Source of the DNA: Methanomicrobia archaeon
GTDB lineage: Archaea; Halobacteriota; Syntropharchaeia; Alkanophagales; Methanospirareceae
Length of the DNA: 9,734 bases
Direction of reading: 5' to 3'
Assembly (NCBI GenBank): GCA_016928455.1
Contig: JAFGKP010000039.1
Coordinates: 1 to 9,734 of the forward strand
This document shows, piece after piece, positions 1 through 6,331 of this stretch (the stretch's first letter is position 1; every line of letters starts with the position of its first letter). The position numbers and the translations under genes are program-made. The notes under the pieces are model-generated. The model had not been told where the DNA came from. It ran no database searches and saw only the letters and a program-made list of their open reading frames with translations.

Positions 1-288
1 TGCGATCAATGCGAGGTTGCGAACCTGTGCCCGACTGAGGCTTTTGATGCTCAGACTAAGGAACTCGACGTGGATGTGTGTTGCAACTGCGGCGCATGCG
101 TGCACCTCTGCACGGGAGGCGCTTTTCGCTGCAATCTCGGCGTTGTTACCGTTGCAGGTATACAGATTCCCGTTACCTTGCGGCAGTCGGACCGCAAACG
201 GGCCGTAAAATTGGCCGAACTGCTGCAACAAAAGATCCGTGATGGGTCGTTCACGCTTACTGAACCGGTGGCACGGCTTAATGGATAA
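1..288 (+). CDS. comF: C-terminal part of methanogenesis marker 16 / ComF-like protein (DUF39 family with ferredoxin tail), 5' truncated
   Basis: The reading frame is open from base 1 and ends at TAA 286-288, so only the last 95 residues are present. Two [4Fe-4S] ferredoxin motifs are visible: CDQCEVANLCP at the very start (residues 1-11, its earlier part possibly outside the window), and CCNCGACVHLC (residues 32-42). A tail follows with IPVTLRQSDRKRA and ending FTLTEPVARLNG. From memory of the family, this ferredoxin-then-IPVTLRQSDR ending is typical of the DUF39 (COG1900) proteins called methanogenesis marker 16. One member from Methanocaldococcus has been reported as ComF, which converts sulfoacetaldehyde to coenzyme M, the last CoM step; a paralogue group instead makes homocysteine from aspartate semialdehyde. 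The next gene, 23 bases downstream, is cysteate synthase, followed by comDE, which favours the CoM role. The catalytic DUF39 part lies outside the window, so ComF versus the homocysteine paralogue is decided here by context only. Confidence 0.75.
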   Translation, partial: CDQCEVANLCPTEAFDAQTKELDVDVCCNCGACVHLCTGGAFRCNLGVVTVAGIQIPVTLRQSDRKRAVKLAELLQQKIRDGSFTLTEPVARLNG

Positions 289-296
289 GGCGAAGC

Positions 297-303
297 GAGG
301 TGA
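297..303 (+). promoter_or_regulatory. Ribosome binding site of cysteate synthase
   Basis: GAGGTGA lies 8 bases before the ATG at 312 and matches the archaeal anti-Shine-Dalgarno (GGAGGTGA type). It fixes the start of the cysteate synthase gene and shows that this gene is translated from its own site, although it probably sits on one transcript with the upstream gene (23-base gap). Confidence 0.8.
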
Positions 304-311
304 CATAAAGC

Positions 312-1601
312 ATGGTGGCTGAGAAGTATCAGTTGAAATGTGTGGCAGGTAGCGAAGTCGTTGTGGACCACTATACAAATACGTGCCCGGAAGGCCACGA
401 TTCGTTGTTACGCACGGTTTATAGCAGGAAGCAGATACAGAGACGGACAGGGCTGGGGATGTTCAACTATCTCGACTGGCTGCCTGTGGACGAGGCGGTA
501 CCGACGAATGCGAGTCCGATCACGTACAAAAGCGAGGCCTTTGGACCGGAGCTTGGCTTGAACGAGCTATATATCAGTTTCAGCGGCTACTGGCCCGAGC
601 GCGGGGCGTACATGAAGACTTGCACGTTCAAGGAGTTAGAGGCGCTGCCGACGGTACAGCGTGTAAAAGAGCGCGTGGGCGGGAAGATCGTGACGGTAGC
701 CTCGGCCGGGAATACGTCACGAGCATTTGCAGAGGTCTCTTCTGCAACGGGCATGCCCGTTCTCGCGGTCGTTCCAAGCAGTTCCCTCACGCGGATGTGG
801 ACAACCGGAGAAGACCATAACAGCATCTTCTTGATCGCGGTGGACGGCGATTACTCAGATGCCATTGCCGTCGGCAAGCAGCTAGCGAAGTTAGAGGGAC
901 TCGTCGAGGAGGGCGGGGTGAAGAACGTAGCGAGAAGAGACGGCATGGGCGTGGTCGAGCTCGAAGCCGCATTCGCGATGCGCGGTCTGCCCGACTATTA
1001 TTTCCAGGCGGTAGGCAGCGGTACGGGCGCGATCGCAGCGTGGGAAGCGTTCGACCGGCTGATTGCAGATGGCCGCTTTGGTACGCGGATGCCGAGGATC
1101 GTGATCGCGCAGAATCTCCCGTTCGCGCCTATGGTCAGTGCCTGGCAGGCTGGTCGAGCGGAGCTCAGTGCGGAACTGGACATGAAAGATGCCGAACAGG
1201 CGATTCGGCAGTTGTACGCAGACGTGCTCTCCACGCGAAATCCTCCGTACTCCATCACGGGTGGCGTGTATGATATGCTTTCGGACACCGATGGGAGGAC
1301 GTACGGGATAACGAACGCCGAGGCACGTGAAGCGGAGCGGTTATTCGAGTGCAAAGAGGGGATCGATCTGGATCCTGCGGCAGCCGTGGCGGTTGCGTCA
1401 TTACTGAAAGCCCTTGATGCCGGTCTGGTCAAGCAGGCGGACCGGATCTTGCTGAATATCACCGGCGGCGGCTATAAACGAGTGAAGGAGGATTGCGCGC
1501 TCTATCACATAGAAAAACGGATGGCGCTCCAGCCCGCTGAGCACCTCCTGGCGTTGGATGAGGTTAAAAACGAGCTCCGGGAGTTTGTTCGGGCTTTGTA
1601 G
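312..1601 (+). CDS. Cysteate synthase (threonine-synthase-like, PLP dependent)
   Basis: A 429-residue fold-type II PLP enzyme. Cysteate synthase combines O-phospho-L-serine with sulfite to give L-cysteate and phosphate, the entry step of CoM synthesis in Methanosarcinales and relatives. Visible features: a threonine-synthase-like N-terminus with C10 and C25 (TCPEGH, then SLLRTVY); the probable PLP lysine K107 in MKTCTFKELEA; the cofactor-binding SAGNTSRAF (131-139); the phosphate-binding GSGTGA (235-240); and TGGGYKR (384-390). True threonine synthases usually have a GSFKDRG-type lysine motif; the TCTFKELEA form fits the cysteate synthase branch, which evolved from threonine synthase. The genes on either side (a ComF-like protein and comDE) support this strongly. 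Length agrees with the family. The start is ATG 312 because of the GAGGTGA site. The cytosolic aminotransferase needed to turn cysteate into sulfopyruvate is not in the window. A threonine synthase paralogue is the main alternative. Confidence 0.87.
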   Translation: MVAEKYQLKCVAGSEVVVDHYTNTCPEGHDSLLRTVYSRKQIQRRTGLGMFNYLDWLPVDEAVPTNASPITYKSEAFGPELGLNELYISFSGYWPERGAYMKTCTFKELEALPTVQRVKERVGGKIVTVASAGNTSRAFAEVSSATGMPVLAVVPSSSLTRMWTTGEDHNSIFLIAVDGDYSDAIAVGKQLAKLEGLVEEGGVKNVARRDGMGVVELEAAFAMRGLPDYYFQAVGSGTGAIAAWEAFDRLIADGRFGTRMPRIVIAQNLPFAPMVSAWQAGRAELSAELDMKDAEQAIRQLYADVLSTRNPPYSITGGVYDMLSDTDGRTYGITNAEAREAERLFECKEGIDLDPAAAVAVASLLKALDAGLVKQADRILLNITGGGYKRVKEDCALYHIEKRMALQPAEHLLALDEVKNELREFVRAL

Positions 1602-1684
1602 GTGGGACATAACACCGTTCGCTCGCAGCGTCGTAGATGCCAGAAAAAGCTAAGCGCACTCGAATTCAGGATGCTACTACCACC

Positions 1685-1714
1685 ATAAGCCTCAATAGCG
1701 GTGAAGCTTATAGG
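1685..1714 (+). promoter_or_regulatory. Candidate comDE promoter (TATA-like element) overlapping a small inverted repeat
   Basis: The 137-base gap between cysteate synthase and comDE contains GCTTATAGG (1706-1714), a TATA-like element centred about 28-30 bases before the comDE ATG at 1739. Archaeal transcription starts about 25 bases after the TATA centre, so the mRNA would begin within a few bases of the ATG. The same GCTTAT (1706-1711) is the right arm of an inverted repeat with ATAAGC (1685-1690), with a 15-base spacer, so an operator or an RNA hairpin is possible. No expression evidence; assigned from spacing alone. Confidence 0.4.
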
Positions 1715-1738
1715 GTTCATTAACCTCTAAGAGCACCA

Positions 1739-2869
1739 ATGCCCGAACCCGCACGCGCCATCCTGGAGCTAGTGAAGCGGAACAAGATAGATGTGGTCTC
1801 GACGCTGCCCTGTGAGAAATTCAGTGCGCTCTTGCAGCTTGTAGCGCACGATCAAGCACTCTGTCATGTCGGCTTGAACCGTGAAGAGAACGGCGTTGGG
1901 ATCTCGGCAGGCGCGTATCTCGCAGGTGGCAAGCCGCTCATGATCATCCAGAGCACCGGCCTGGGCACAGTACTCAACGCACTCATGTCGCTTACCGTCA
2001 CGTACCGACTGCCGTTACCGATACTGGCGAGCTGGCGCGGTGTGTACAACGAGCGCATCGAAGCACAGGTGCCCCTGGGAATGGCACTACCGAAACTGTT
2101 GGATGCCCTTGATCTGAAACACACGATCATAGAGGATGCCACACAACTGGGCTCAGTAGAGGATGTTATTCAAGACGCTTTCGAGAATGAACGTCCGCAT
2201 ATCGCGCTCATCTCGCCACGGACCGGGGACCGTGATGAACGGATAGCCGGGACTATAGTTCCGCAACACAGGAAGATGCGCGTCCTCGAGTACACGTGCA
2301 ACCCGAGAAAGCCCGAGCTGAGCAGGTACGAGGCGATACGCATACTCACCGAGTACCTACGCGAAGAAGCGGTGATCGCGAACATAGGCGTGCCGAGCAA
2401 GGAGCTGTATGCTGCTCGAGATCGCGCGTTGCATTTTTATATGCTCGGCAGTTTGGGCCAGGCCACCCCGATCGGGCTGGGTGTCTCGTTGAAGACACAA
2501 CGAGAGACGATGGTGCTGGATGGCGATGGCAGTCTACAGATGAGCACCGTGTTACCGCTCGTTGCCGAGAAGCGGCCGGAGAATCTGAGCGTTATTTGTT
2601 TGGATAATGGCACCTGGGGCAGCACCGGCGACCAACCGGCACCGTACATGGATATGGAGTTGATGGCACTCAGTGCGGGCATCGAGACCGTCCTGAGAGC
2701 TACTACAGAAGCTGAGCTGCGATCCGTTTTGGAAGGGTTATACGAAATTCGAGGTCCGCGATTTCTCCATGTTACGGTGAAACCGGGCAATGCCAAGGTC
2801 GAGAACATCCCCGTAGGGGCCACGGCGCTGAAGCGGCGGTTCATGGCGGCGCTCAGTCGTGCCGTTTGA
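1739..2869 (+). CDS. comDE: Sulfopyruvate decarboxylase, fused alpha and beta subunits (ComDE)
   Basis: A 376-residue thiamine-diphosphate enzyme that decarboxylates sulfopyruvate to sulfoacetaldehyde in CoM biosynthesis. The N-terminal half (about 1-170) is the ComD/Pyr part: LPCEKFSALL (23-32), then NREENGVGISAGAYLAGG (47-64) with the acidic residues E49/E50 expected to activate the cofactor, then QSTGLGTVLNAL (71-82). The C-terminal half (about 195-376) is the ComE/PP part: MLGSLGQATPIGLG (235-248) and the ThDP/Mg motif from DGDGS (261-265) to LDNGTWGSTGDQ (288-299), with D263 and N290 as likely metal ligands. In Methanocaldococcus ComD and ComE are separate; the fused form is known in Methanosarcina. 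ATG 1739 is the only usual start after an in-frame TAA at 1721-1723. There is no clear Shine-Dalgarno, in keeping with a nearly leaderless transcript. Phosphonopyruvate decarboxylase is the closest alternative, disfavoured by the neighbouring cysteate synthase. Confidence 0.92.
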   Translation: MPEPARAILELVKRNKIDVVSTLPCEKFSALLQLVAHDQALCHVGLNREENGVGISAGAYLAGGKPLMIIQSTGLGTVLNALMSLTVTYRLPLPILASWRGVYNERIEAQVPLGMALPKLLDALDLKHTIIEDATQLGSVEDVIQDAFENERPHIALISPRTGDRDERIAGTIVPQHRKMRVLEYTCNPRKPELSRYEAIRILTEYLREEAVIANIGVPSKELYAARDRALHFYMLGSLGQATPIGLGVSLKTQRETMVLDGDGSLQMSTVLPLVAEKRPENLSVICLDNGTWGSTGDQPAPYMDMELMALSAGIETVLRATTEAELRSVLEGLYEIRGPRFLHVTVKPGNAKVENIPVGATALKRRFMAALSRAV

Positions 2870-2880
2870 GGCAAGCTCAA
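2866..2880 (+). other. Small hairpin at the comDE stop codon
   Basis: TTGAG (2866-2870) and CTCAA (2876-2880) form a perfect 5-bp stem with a 5-base loop and include the TGA stop of comDE (2867-2869). No U-run follows directly, so it is at most a weak terminator or a 3'-end stabilising structure. Confidence 0.25.
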
Positions 2881-2920
2881 CCCGTAATAGCGGAACATTC
2901 GCCGGTTGGATTATACAATA

Positions 2921-2959
2921 GGGTAAATTCATACCCAAAAAAGTAGTACTTTTATACCC
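2921..2959 (+). promoter_or_regulatory. Promoter and candidate operator of the ABC importer operon
   Basis: This AT-rich region carries a TATA-like element, TTTTATA (2950-2956), in front of the importer genes; a start site would fall near 2978-2983, leaving a leader of about 55 bases that includes the ribosome binding site. Two inverted repeats are visible. GGGTA (2921-2925) pairs with TACCC (2932-2936). AAAAGTA (2939-2945) pairs with TACTTTT (2947-2953), a perfect 7-bp repeat around one central base that overlaps the BRE/TATA position. A further TACTAC (2971-2976) mirrors GTAGTA (2943-2948). A repressor bound here would block TBP/TFB. The promoter is moderately supported; the operator is inference. 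Confidence 0.5.
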
Positions 2960-3021
2960 TTATTCCCAGATACTACAAGTAGCAGTAGAAGAACGTGAGG
3001 GTACAGAATAAAAAAAAGGTT

Positions 3022-3029
3022 AGGAGTGA
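3022..3029 (+). promoter_or_regulatory. Ribosome binding site of the ABC binding-protein gene
   Basis: AGGAGTGA precedes two overlapping start codons: GTG 3036 (the lipoprotein frame) and ATG 3034, which opens only a six-codon frame ending at TGA 3052-3054. It supports initiation near 3036 and excludes the downstream in-frame ATG at 3069, which would remove the basic end of the signal peptide. Confidence 0.65.
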
Positions 3030-3035
3030 CGTGAT

Positions 3036-4055
3036 GTGGAACGAAGAATTGTGATAGGGTTATTGGCCATGGGTGCGGTTGTTATGGCTGTGATGGCACT
3101 CGGGTGTCTGGATGACCAGACGTCCGGGGAGATCACGACCATCACGATCGGCTATCAGCCGAGCACGCATCAGATCGCCGCGATACTTGCGGCTGAGCAG
3201 GGTTGGTGGGAAGAGGACCTGGCTCAGTTCGGTGTCACTGAGGTTGTCCTGAAGGAGTTCCCGTCGGGACCTCCGGAGATGCACGCTATGCTCTCCGGCG
3301 AGCTCCAGGTTGCTTATGTCGGGGCAGCACCGCCGATCGCAGCGATGTATGAAGGCCTGGATGCGAAGATCATCGCCGGCGTTCAGACCCAGGGCTCCGC
3401 ACTGGTGCTCCGTCCGGAGCTCGCGGGCAGTTACACGGGCCCCGAATCGCTGCGGGGTCTGGCAATCGGGACGTTCCCGCCCGGCTCGATTCAGCACACC
3501 GTGCTCTCGAAATGGCTCATGGATAACGGGATAGATCCGGAGACGGAAGTGGATCTGAAGGCAATGGGGCCGAGCGACGCGGCAACGGCGATCGGTGCCA
3601 AAACGGTCGACGCGGTATTCCTGCCGAGTCCAACGCCGACGATTATCGTAGCGGAAGGCAACGGTGTGATCGTTGAGTGGTCCGGCACGATGTGGCCAGA
3701 TCACGCCTGCTGCTGCCTGGTCGCGAGCGGGGAGATGTTGCGCGAGCATCCTGAGATCGTCTCGCAGATCATCAAGACACATATCCGGGCGACGGACTAC
3801 GAGATCGCGCATCCCGACGAGGCCGCGGAGATCTATGCGAAGTGGCAGGGAGCGGACGTGGCGACGATCAAAGACTCGTTGAACGTCAGTGACATGCGCT
3901 GGACTCACGACCCGCACCTCGCGGTGGACTCGACACTTGCTTATGCGAGCGTCATCTACGACGCGGATAGAGAGCGCTACGAGGGCCTGGGACTGGCAGT
4001 GCTCGGAGAGCCTGAGATCTTCGATACCAGCTTGTACGACGAACTAACACGGTAG
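3036..4055 (+). CDS. ABC transporter substrate-binding lipoprotein, nitrate/sulfonate/taurine (SsuA/TauA/NMT1-like) family
   Basis: A 339-residue extracytoplasmic binding protein. It starts with a signal peptide: basic MERR, a hydrophobic stretch (5-20) and a lipobox ALGC with C24 as the likely lipid-anchored cysteine. The mature part begins with ITIGYQPSTHQIAAILAAEQ (about 36-55), continues with GELQVAYVGAAPP (88-100), and has KTVDAVFLPSPTP (189-201) in the second lobe; this is the periplasmic-binding fold of the SsuA/TauA/ThiY/NrtA group. The unusual run PDHACCCLVA (221-230) contains three adjacent cysteines. GTG 3036 is chosen from the AGGAGTGA site and the intact signal peptide. Permease and ATPase genes follow directly. 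The substrate cannot be read from sequence: sulfonates are the best guess because CoM-biosynthesis genes lie immediately upstream, but nitrate, thiamine precursors or other small anions are possible. Confidence 0.85.
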   Translation: MERRIVIGLLAMGAVVMAVMALGCLDDQTSGEITTITIGYQPSTHQIAAILAAEQGWWEEDLAQFGVTEVVLKEFPSGPPEMHAMLSGELQVAYVGAAPPIAAMYEGLDAKIIAGVQTQGSALVLRPELAGSYTGPESLRGLAIGTFPPGSIQHTVLSKWLMDNGIDPETEVDLKAMGPSDAATAIGAKTVDAVFLPSPTPTIIVAEGNGVIVEWSGTMWPDHACCCLVASGEMLREHPEIVSQIIKTHIRATDYEIAHPDEAAEIYAKWQGADVATIKDSLNVSDMRWTHDPHLAVDSTLAYASVIYDADRERYEGLGLAVLGEPEIFDTSLYDELTR

Positions 4056-4075
4056 TTAGAATAGAAGGAAGGAGC

Positions 4076-4855
4076 ATGAAGCTAACGGCAGTGATACGCG
4101 AGAACGGACTCGCGTTGTTACCGCTCATCCTGGTTCTCCTCCTCTGGGAGGTGACTGCAGGATACGTCATCAAGAATTCGTTATTCTTACCACGCTTCTC
4201 TGCCGTTATTGCTTCCATTTATACGCTCCGAAATCTCTTAGTTCCTGATTTGCTCACCAGCCTCTACCATTTCGGTATCGGGCTGACGCTAGCCTTTGCG
4301 TTGGCGCTGCCTCTGGCGATCGTTATGGGCTGGTTCCGGCCGGTGTTTCGGGCCGTTGACCCCATTATCGAGATCTTGCGACCCATTCCCCCGCTCGCAT
4401 GGATACCGCTGGCCATTGTGTGGATCGGGCTGAACGATTATGCGGCAGGTTTTATTATCTTCATCGGCGCCTTCTTCCCGATCCTCATTGACAGCTACTC
4501 GGGCTTCCGGGATGTGCCCCGCGTCCTCGTGGAGACCGGTATGGTCCTGGGCTGCATCGGGCACAAGAAGCTGATACGCCATGTCGCCTTGCCCTACGCG
4601 CTTCCCGCAATCGCCACGGGCACCCGCGTAGGTATGGGTGTGGGCTGGATGTGCGTGGTCGCGGCCGAGATGTTCGGTGTGGGGAATAGCGGACTGGGGT
4701 ACCGGCTGTTCCAGAAATTTTATTTCCTCCATCAAATGGATTATGTAATCGCATACATGCTCGTGCTGGGGCTCCTGGCCCTGGTTCTAGACCGCATGTT
4801 CAGGTACTTCGTGGAGGAACGGCTCTTCAGATGGAAGCGGGGGATTGTGAAGTAA
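4076..4855 (+). CDS. ABC transporter permease, SsuC/TauC-like
   Basis: A 259-residue integral membrane protein of the binding-protein-dependent transport (BPD_transp_1) family, forming the channel of the importer. It has about six hydrophobic segments, starting near residues 11-30 and including 67-85, 105-118, 124-138, 185-200 and 225-238. The cytoplasmic coupling (EAA) loop is ETGMVLGCIGHKKLIRHVAL (153-172), followed by PYALP; the G three residues after the LG of the canonical motif is replaced in part, but the spacing and the IRHVALPYALP ending are typical. LRPIPPLAWIPLAIVWIGL (101-119) is a hallmark of the SsuC/TauC/NrtB group. The start is ATG 4076, preceded by GGAAGGAG; the binding-protein gene ends 20 bases upstream and the ATPase begins one base after the stop. 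Likely a homodimer in the membrane. Confidence 0.92.
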   Translation: MKLTAVIRENGLALLPLILVLLLWEVTAGYVIKNSLFLPRFSAVIASIYTLRNLLVPDLLTSLYHFGIGLTLAFALALPLAIVMGWFRPVFRAVDPIIEILRPIPPLAWIPLAIVWIGLNDYAAGFIIFIGAFFPILIDSYSGFRDVPRVLVETGMVLGCIGHKKLIRHVALPYALPAIATGTRVGMGVGWMCVVAAEMFGVGNSGLGYRLFQKFYFLHQMDYVIAYMLVLGLLALVLDRMFRYFVEERLFRWKRGIVK

Positions 4856-4856
4856 G

Positions 4857-5603
4857 ATGGATCATCAGCTCATACTGCGCAACGTAACACGGACGTATGA
4901 CGCTGAGAACGGGTCGCGCGAAGCGCTGGAGGATATCAATCTAGAGGTAAAGCCGAGCGAATTTCTCTGTATCGTCGGACCATCGGGCTGCGGGAAGACC
5001 ACCTTGCTGCGTATGATCGCTGGTCTGGACTATCCGACGAGCGGCGAGATTATTCTTGATGGAACGCCGGTAGAGGGCCCTTCTCCTGATAGAGGCATGG
5101 TATTTCAGGAATTTTCGCTCTTCCCCTGGCGCACCGTCTTGAAGAACGTTGAATTCGGGCTGAAGATACAGGGCAAACGCGACATAAAGAGGACTGCAGA
5201 ACGGTACATCGAGCTCGTGGGGCTCACGGGCTTCGAGCACAGCTTCCCCTTCCAGCTCTCCGGCGGTATGAAGCAGCGCGTTGCGATCGCGCGCGCATTA
5301 GCGACCGAGCCTGCGATCTTACTGATGGACGAACCTTTTGGCTCCGTTGACGCACAGACCAGGAACTTGCTCCAGGAAGAGCTGCTCGAGATCTGGAAAC
5401 GGACGAAGAAGACGATACTGTTCGTGACCCATAGCGTGGACGAAGCGGTCTATCTCGCGGATCGTGTGGTCGTGATGTCCTCACGGCCGGGCCGTATCCT
5501 CGAGGTACTCGCTGTGGATATCGAACGCCCGCGAAAGCGAACGAGCGGGGAAGTGAATGCGTTACGAGAGCAGCTCCTCATGCTCCTCGGTTCGCACCAG
5601 TAA
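4857..5603 (+). CDS. ABC transporter ATP-binding protein, SsuB/TauB-like
   Basis: A 248-residue ABC ATPase that energises the importer on the cytoplasmic side. All key motifs are present: Walker A GPSGCGKTT (41-49), Q-loop VFQE (82-85, Q84), signature LSGGMKQR (134-141), Walker B ILLMDEP (154-160), D-loop SVD (163-165) and switch histidine H192 in FVTHSVDEAVYLADR. The FSLFPWRTVLKNVEFGL stretch (86-102) is characteristic of the nitrate/sulfonate/taurine ATPase group. ATG 4857 lies one base after the permease stop (TAA 4853-4855), so translation is probably coupled. The gene ends with TAA 5601-5603, followed within a few bases by further stop triplets, and nothing else in the operon follows. 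Confidence 0.94.
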   Translation: MDHQLILRNVTRTYDAENGSREALEDINLEVKPSEFLCIVGPSGCGKTTLLRMIAGLDYPTSGEIILDGTPVEGPSPDRGMVFQEFSLFPWRTVLKNVEFGLKIQGKRDIKRTAERYIELVGLTGFEHSFPFQLSGGMKQRVAIARALATEPAILLMDEPFGSVDAQTRNLLQEELLEIWKRTKKTILFVTHSVDEAVYLADRVVVMSSRPGRILEVLAVDIERPRKRTSGEVNALREQLLMLLGSHQ

Positions 5604-5621
5604 CTAATAAGAAGTTGAACG

Positions 5622-5633
5622 TTCCGCGCGGAA
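5622..5633. repeat. 12-bp perfect palindrome in the convergent intergenic region
   Basis: TTCCGCGCGGAA reads identically on both strands, 19 bases after the ATPase stop codon. As RNA it could fold into a 4-bp stem with a GCGC loop. It lies between the convergent ABC operon and Hsp20 gene. Function unknown; a protein-binding site or a weak 3'-end hairpin is possible. Confidence 0.4.
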
Positions 5634-5680
5634 GATCATTGGTGCGGCGAGCGTGAAATCGCGGAGAAGACAGCCTCACA

Positions 5681-5718
5681 GACGCCTTATTGCGGCTTAT
5701 TCGAGCGGAATAGGCGTC
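5681..5718. terminator. Long hairpin at the convergent 3' ends (over the Hsp20 stop codon)
   Basis: GACGCCTTATT (5681-5691) pairs with AATAGGCGTC (5709-5718), a 10-bp stem with one bulged T and a 17-base loop. It covers the Hsp20 stop codon (5697-5699) and sits where transcription from both sides converges. It lacks a strong U-run on either side, so it may work as a bidirectional 3'-end structure rather than a textbook terminator. Confidence 0.35.
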
Positions 5719-6308
5719 TTCCTCTTCTGCTCGTCACCGCGCTTCGCTATGCGGACGCTGAGCACCCCGTTCCGGTAGGTCGCCGTAGCGGTCTCCGGCT
5801 TGACACAGGTCTCGAAGGTGACTTCCTTATAGTATTTCACGTCGCCTTCTGTTCTGATCTCAAGCGCATCCTCGGTGGCGTGTAACGTGATCTCCCCACG
5901 CTCAACACCGGGTAATTCCGCCACGATTTCGTACGCATGAGTCTCCTCGATGATATCCACCAGCGGCTCGCGCTCACCATTCAGAGCGGGTTCCAACCGC
6001 CCGTTGGACGATTTAAGGTTACCGAATTCCTTGATGTCCGGCTCCTTTCCCGGCTCCTGGGTGTAGGAGAACCCGTATATGAACGGCCCGTGCCGTTTGT
6101 GCGCCTCCTCAGGCAGCTCAGTATCCAGCTCCCGCAGCATCTCCTCGAACGGGTCGCGAAACCATTCGTCAAACTCATGCGGTCCCTGTCTCATCATGCG
6201 CGCGAGCTCATCTTCCGTAGGCGCGGGCAGCTTGCTCATCTCCTCCAGCACGCGTTCCATGTACCGTTCGACCAGGTCGAAGATCGAGGGGCGCTTCCGC
6301 TTCTCCAT
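5697..6308 (-). CDS. Hsp20-family small heat-shock protein (alpha-crystallin domain)
   Basis: A 203-residue chaperone that holds unfolding proteins, normally in large cytosolic oligomers. The N-terminal part (about 1-60) is highly charged and likely helical (MEKRKRPSIFDLVERYMERV, then EEMLRELDTELPEEAHKR); next comes FIYGFSYTQEPGKEPDIKEF (about 75-94), a stretch shared by archaeal Hsp20 proteins. The alpha-crystallin domain occupies about 115-195: PLVDIIEE, then YEIVAELPGVERGEI, then ATYRNGVLSVRIAK, the last holding the conserved GVLSV strand. The tail ends KTPIPLE, a possible I-x-I/L oligomerisation motif. The longest frame begins at GTG 6359, but I choose ATG 6308: the extra 17 residues do not look Hsp20-like and would overlap the promoter. 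No Shine-Dalgarno is seen before 6308, consistent with a leaderless mRNA. It has no evident functional link with its neighbours. Confidence 0.9.
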   Translation of the reverse strand: MEKRKRPSIFDLVERYMERVLEEMSKLPAPTEDELARMMRQGPHEFDEWFRDPFEEMLRELDTELPEEAHKRHGPFIYGFSYTQEPGKEPDIKEFGNLKSSNGRLEPALNGEREPLVDIIEETHAYEIVAELPGVERGEITLHATEDALEIRTEGDVKYYKEVTFETCVKPETATATYRNGVLSVRIAKRGDEQKRKTPIPLE

Positions 6309-6331
6309 AGGTACTGGTATAAAATGTGCGG

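Noticed and set aside
998..1462. 154-codon minus-strand frame inside cysteate synthase
   Set aside because: Serine/arginine-rich antisense shadow of a well-supported enzyme gene.
312..1601. Plain threonine synthase annotation
   Set aside because: The likely PLP-lysine motif is TCTFKELEA rather than the usual GSFKDRG, and the gene lies between a ComF-like gene and comDE; cysteate synthase explains both.
1739..2869. Phosphonopyruvate decarboxylase or acetolactate-synthase-like enzyme
   Set aside because: Those are related ThDP enzymes, but the short ComD-plus-ComE architecture and the cysteate synthase neighbour point to sulfopyruvate decarboxylase.
2437..2898. 153-codon minus-strand frame over the 3' half of comDE
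   Set aside because: Antisense shadow; the opposing frame carries the full ThDP-binding motif.
3060..3917. 285-codon open frame on the minus strand
   Set aside because: It lies entirely inside the ABC binding-protein gene, its product is arginine-rich with no recognisable motif, and the plus-strand gene has a signal peptide, family motifs and operon partners. It is a by-product of GC-rich codon use.
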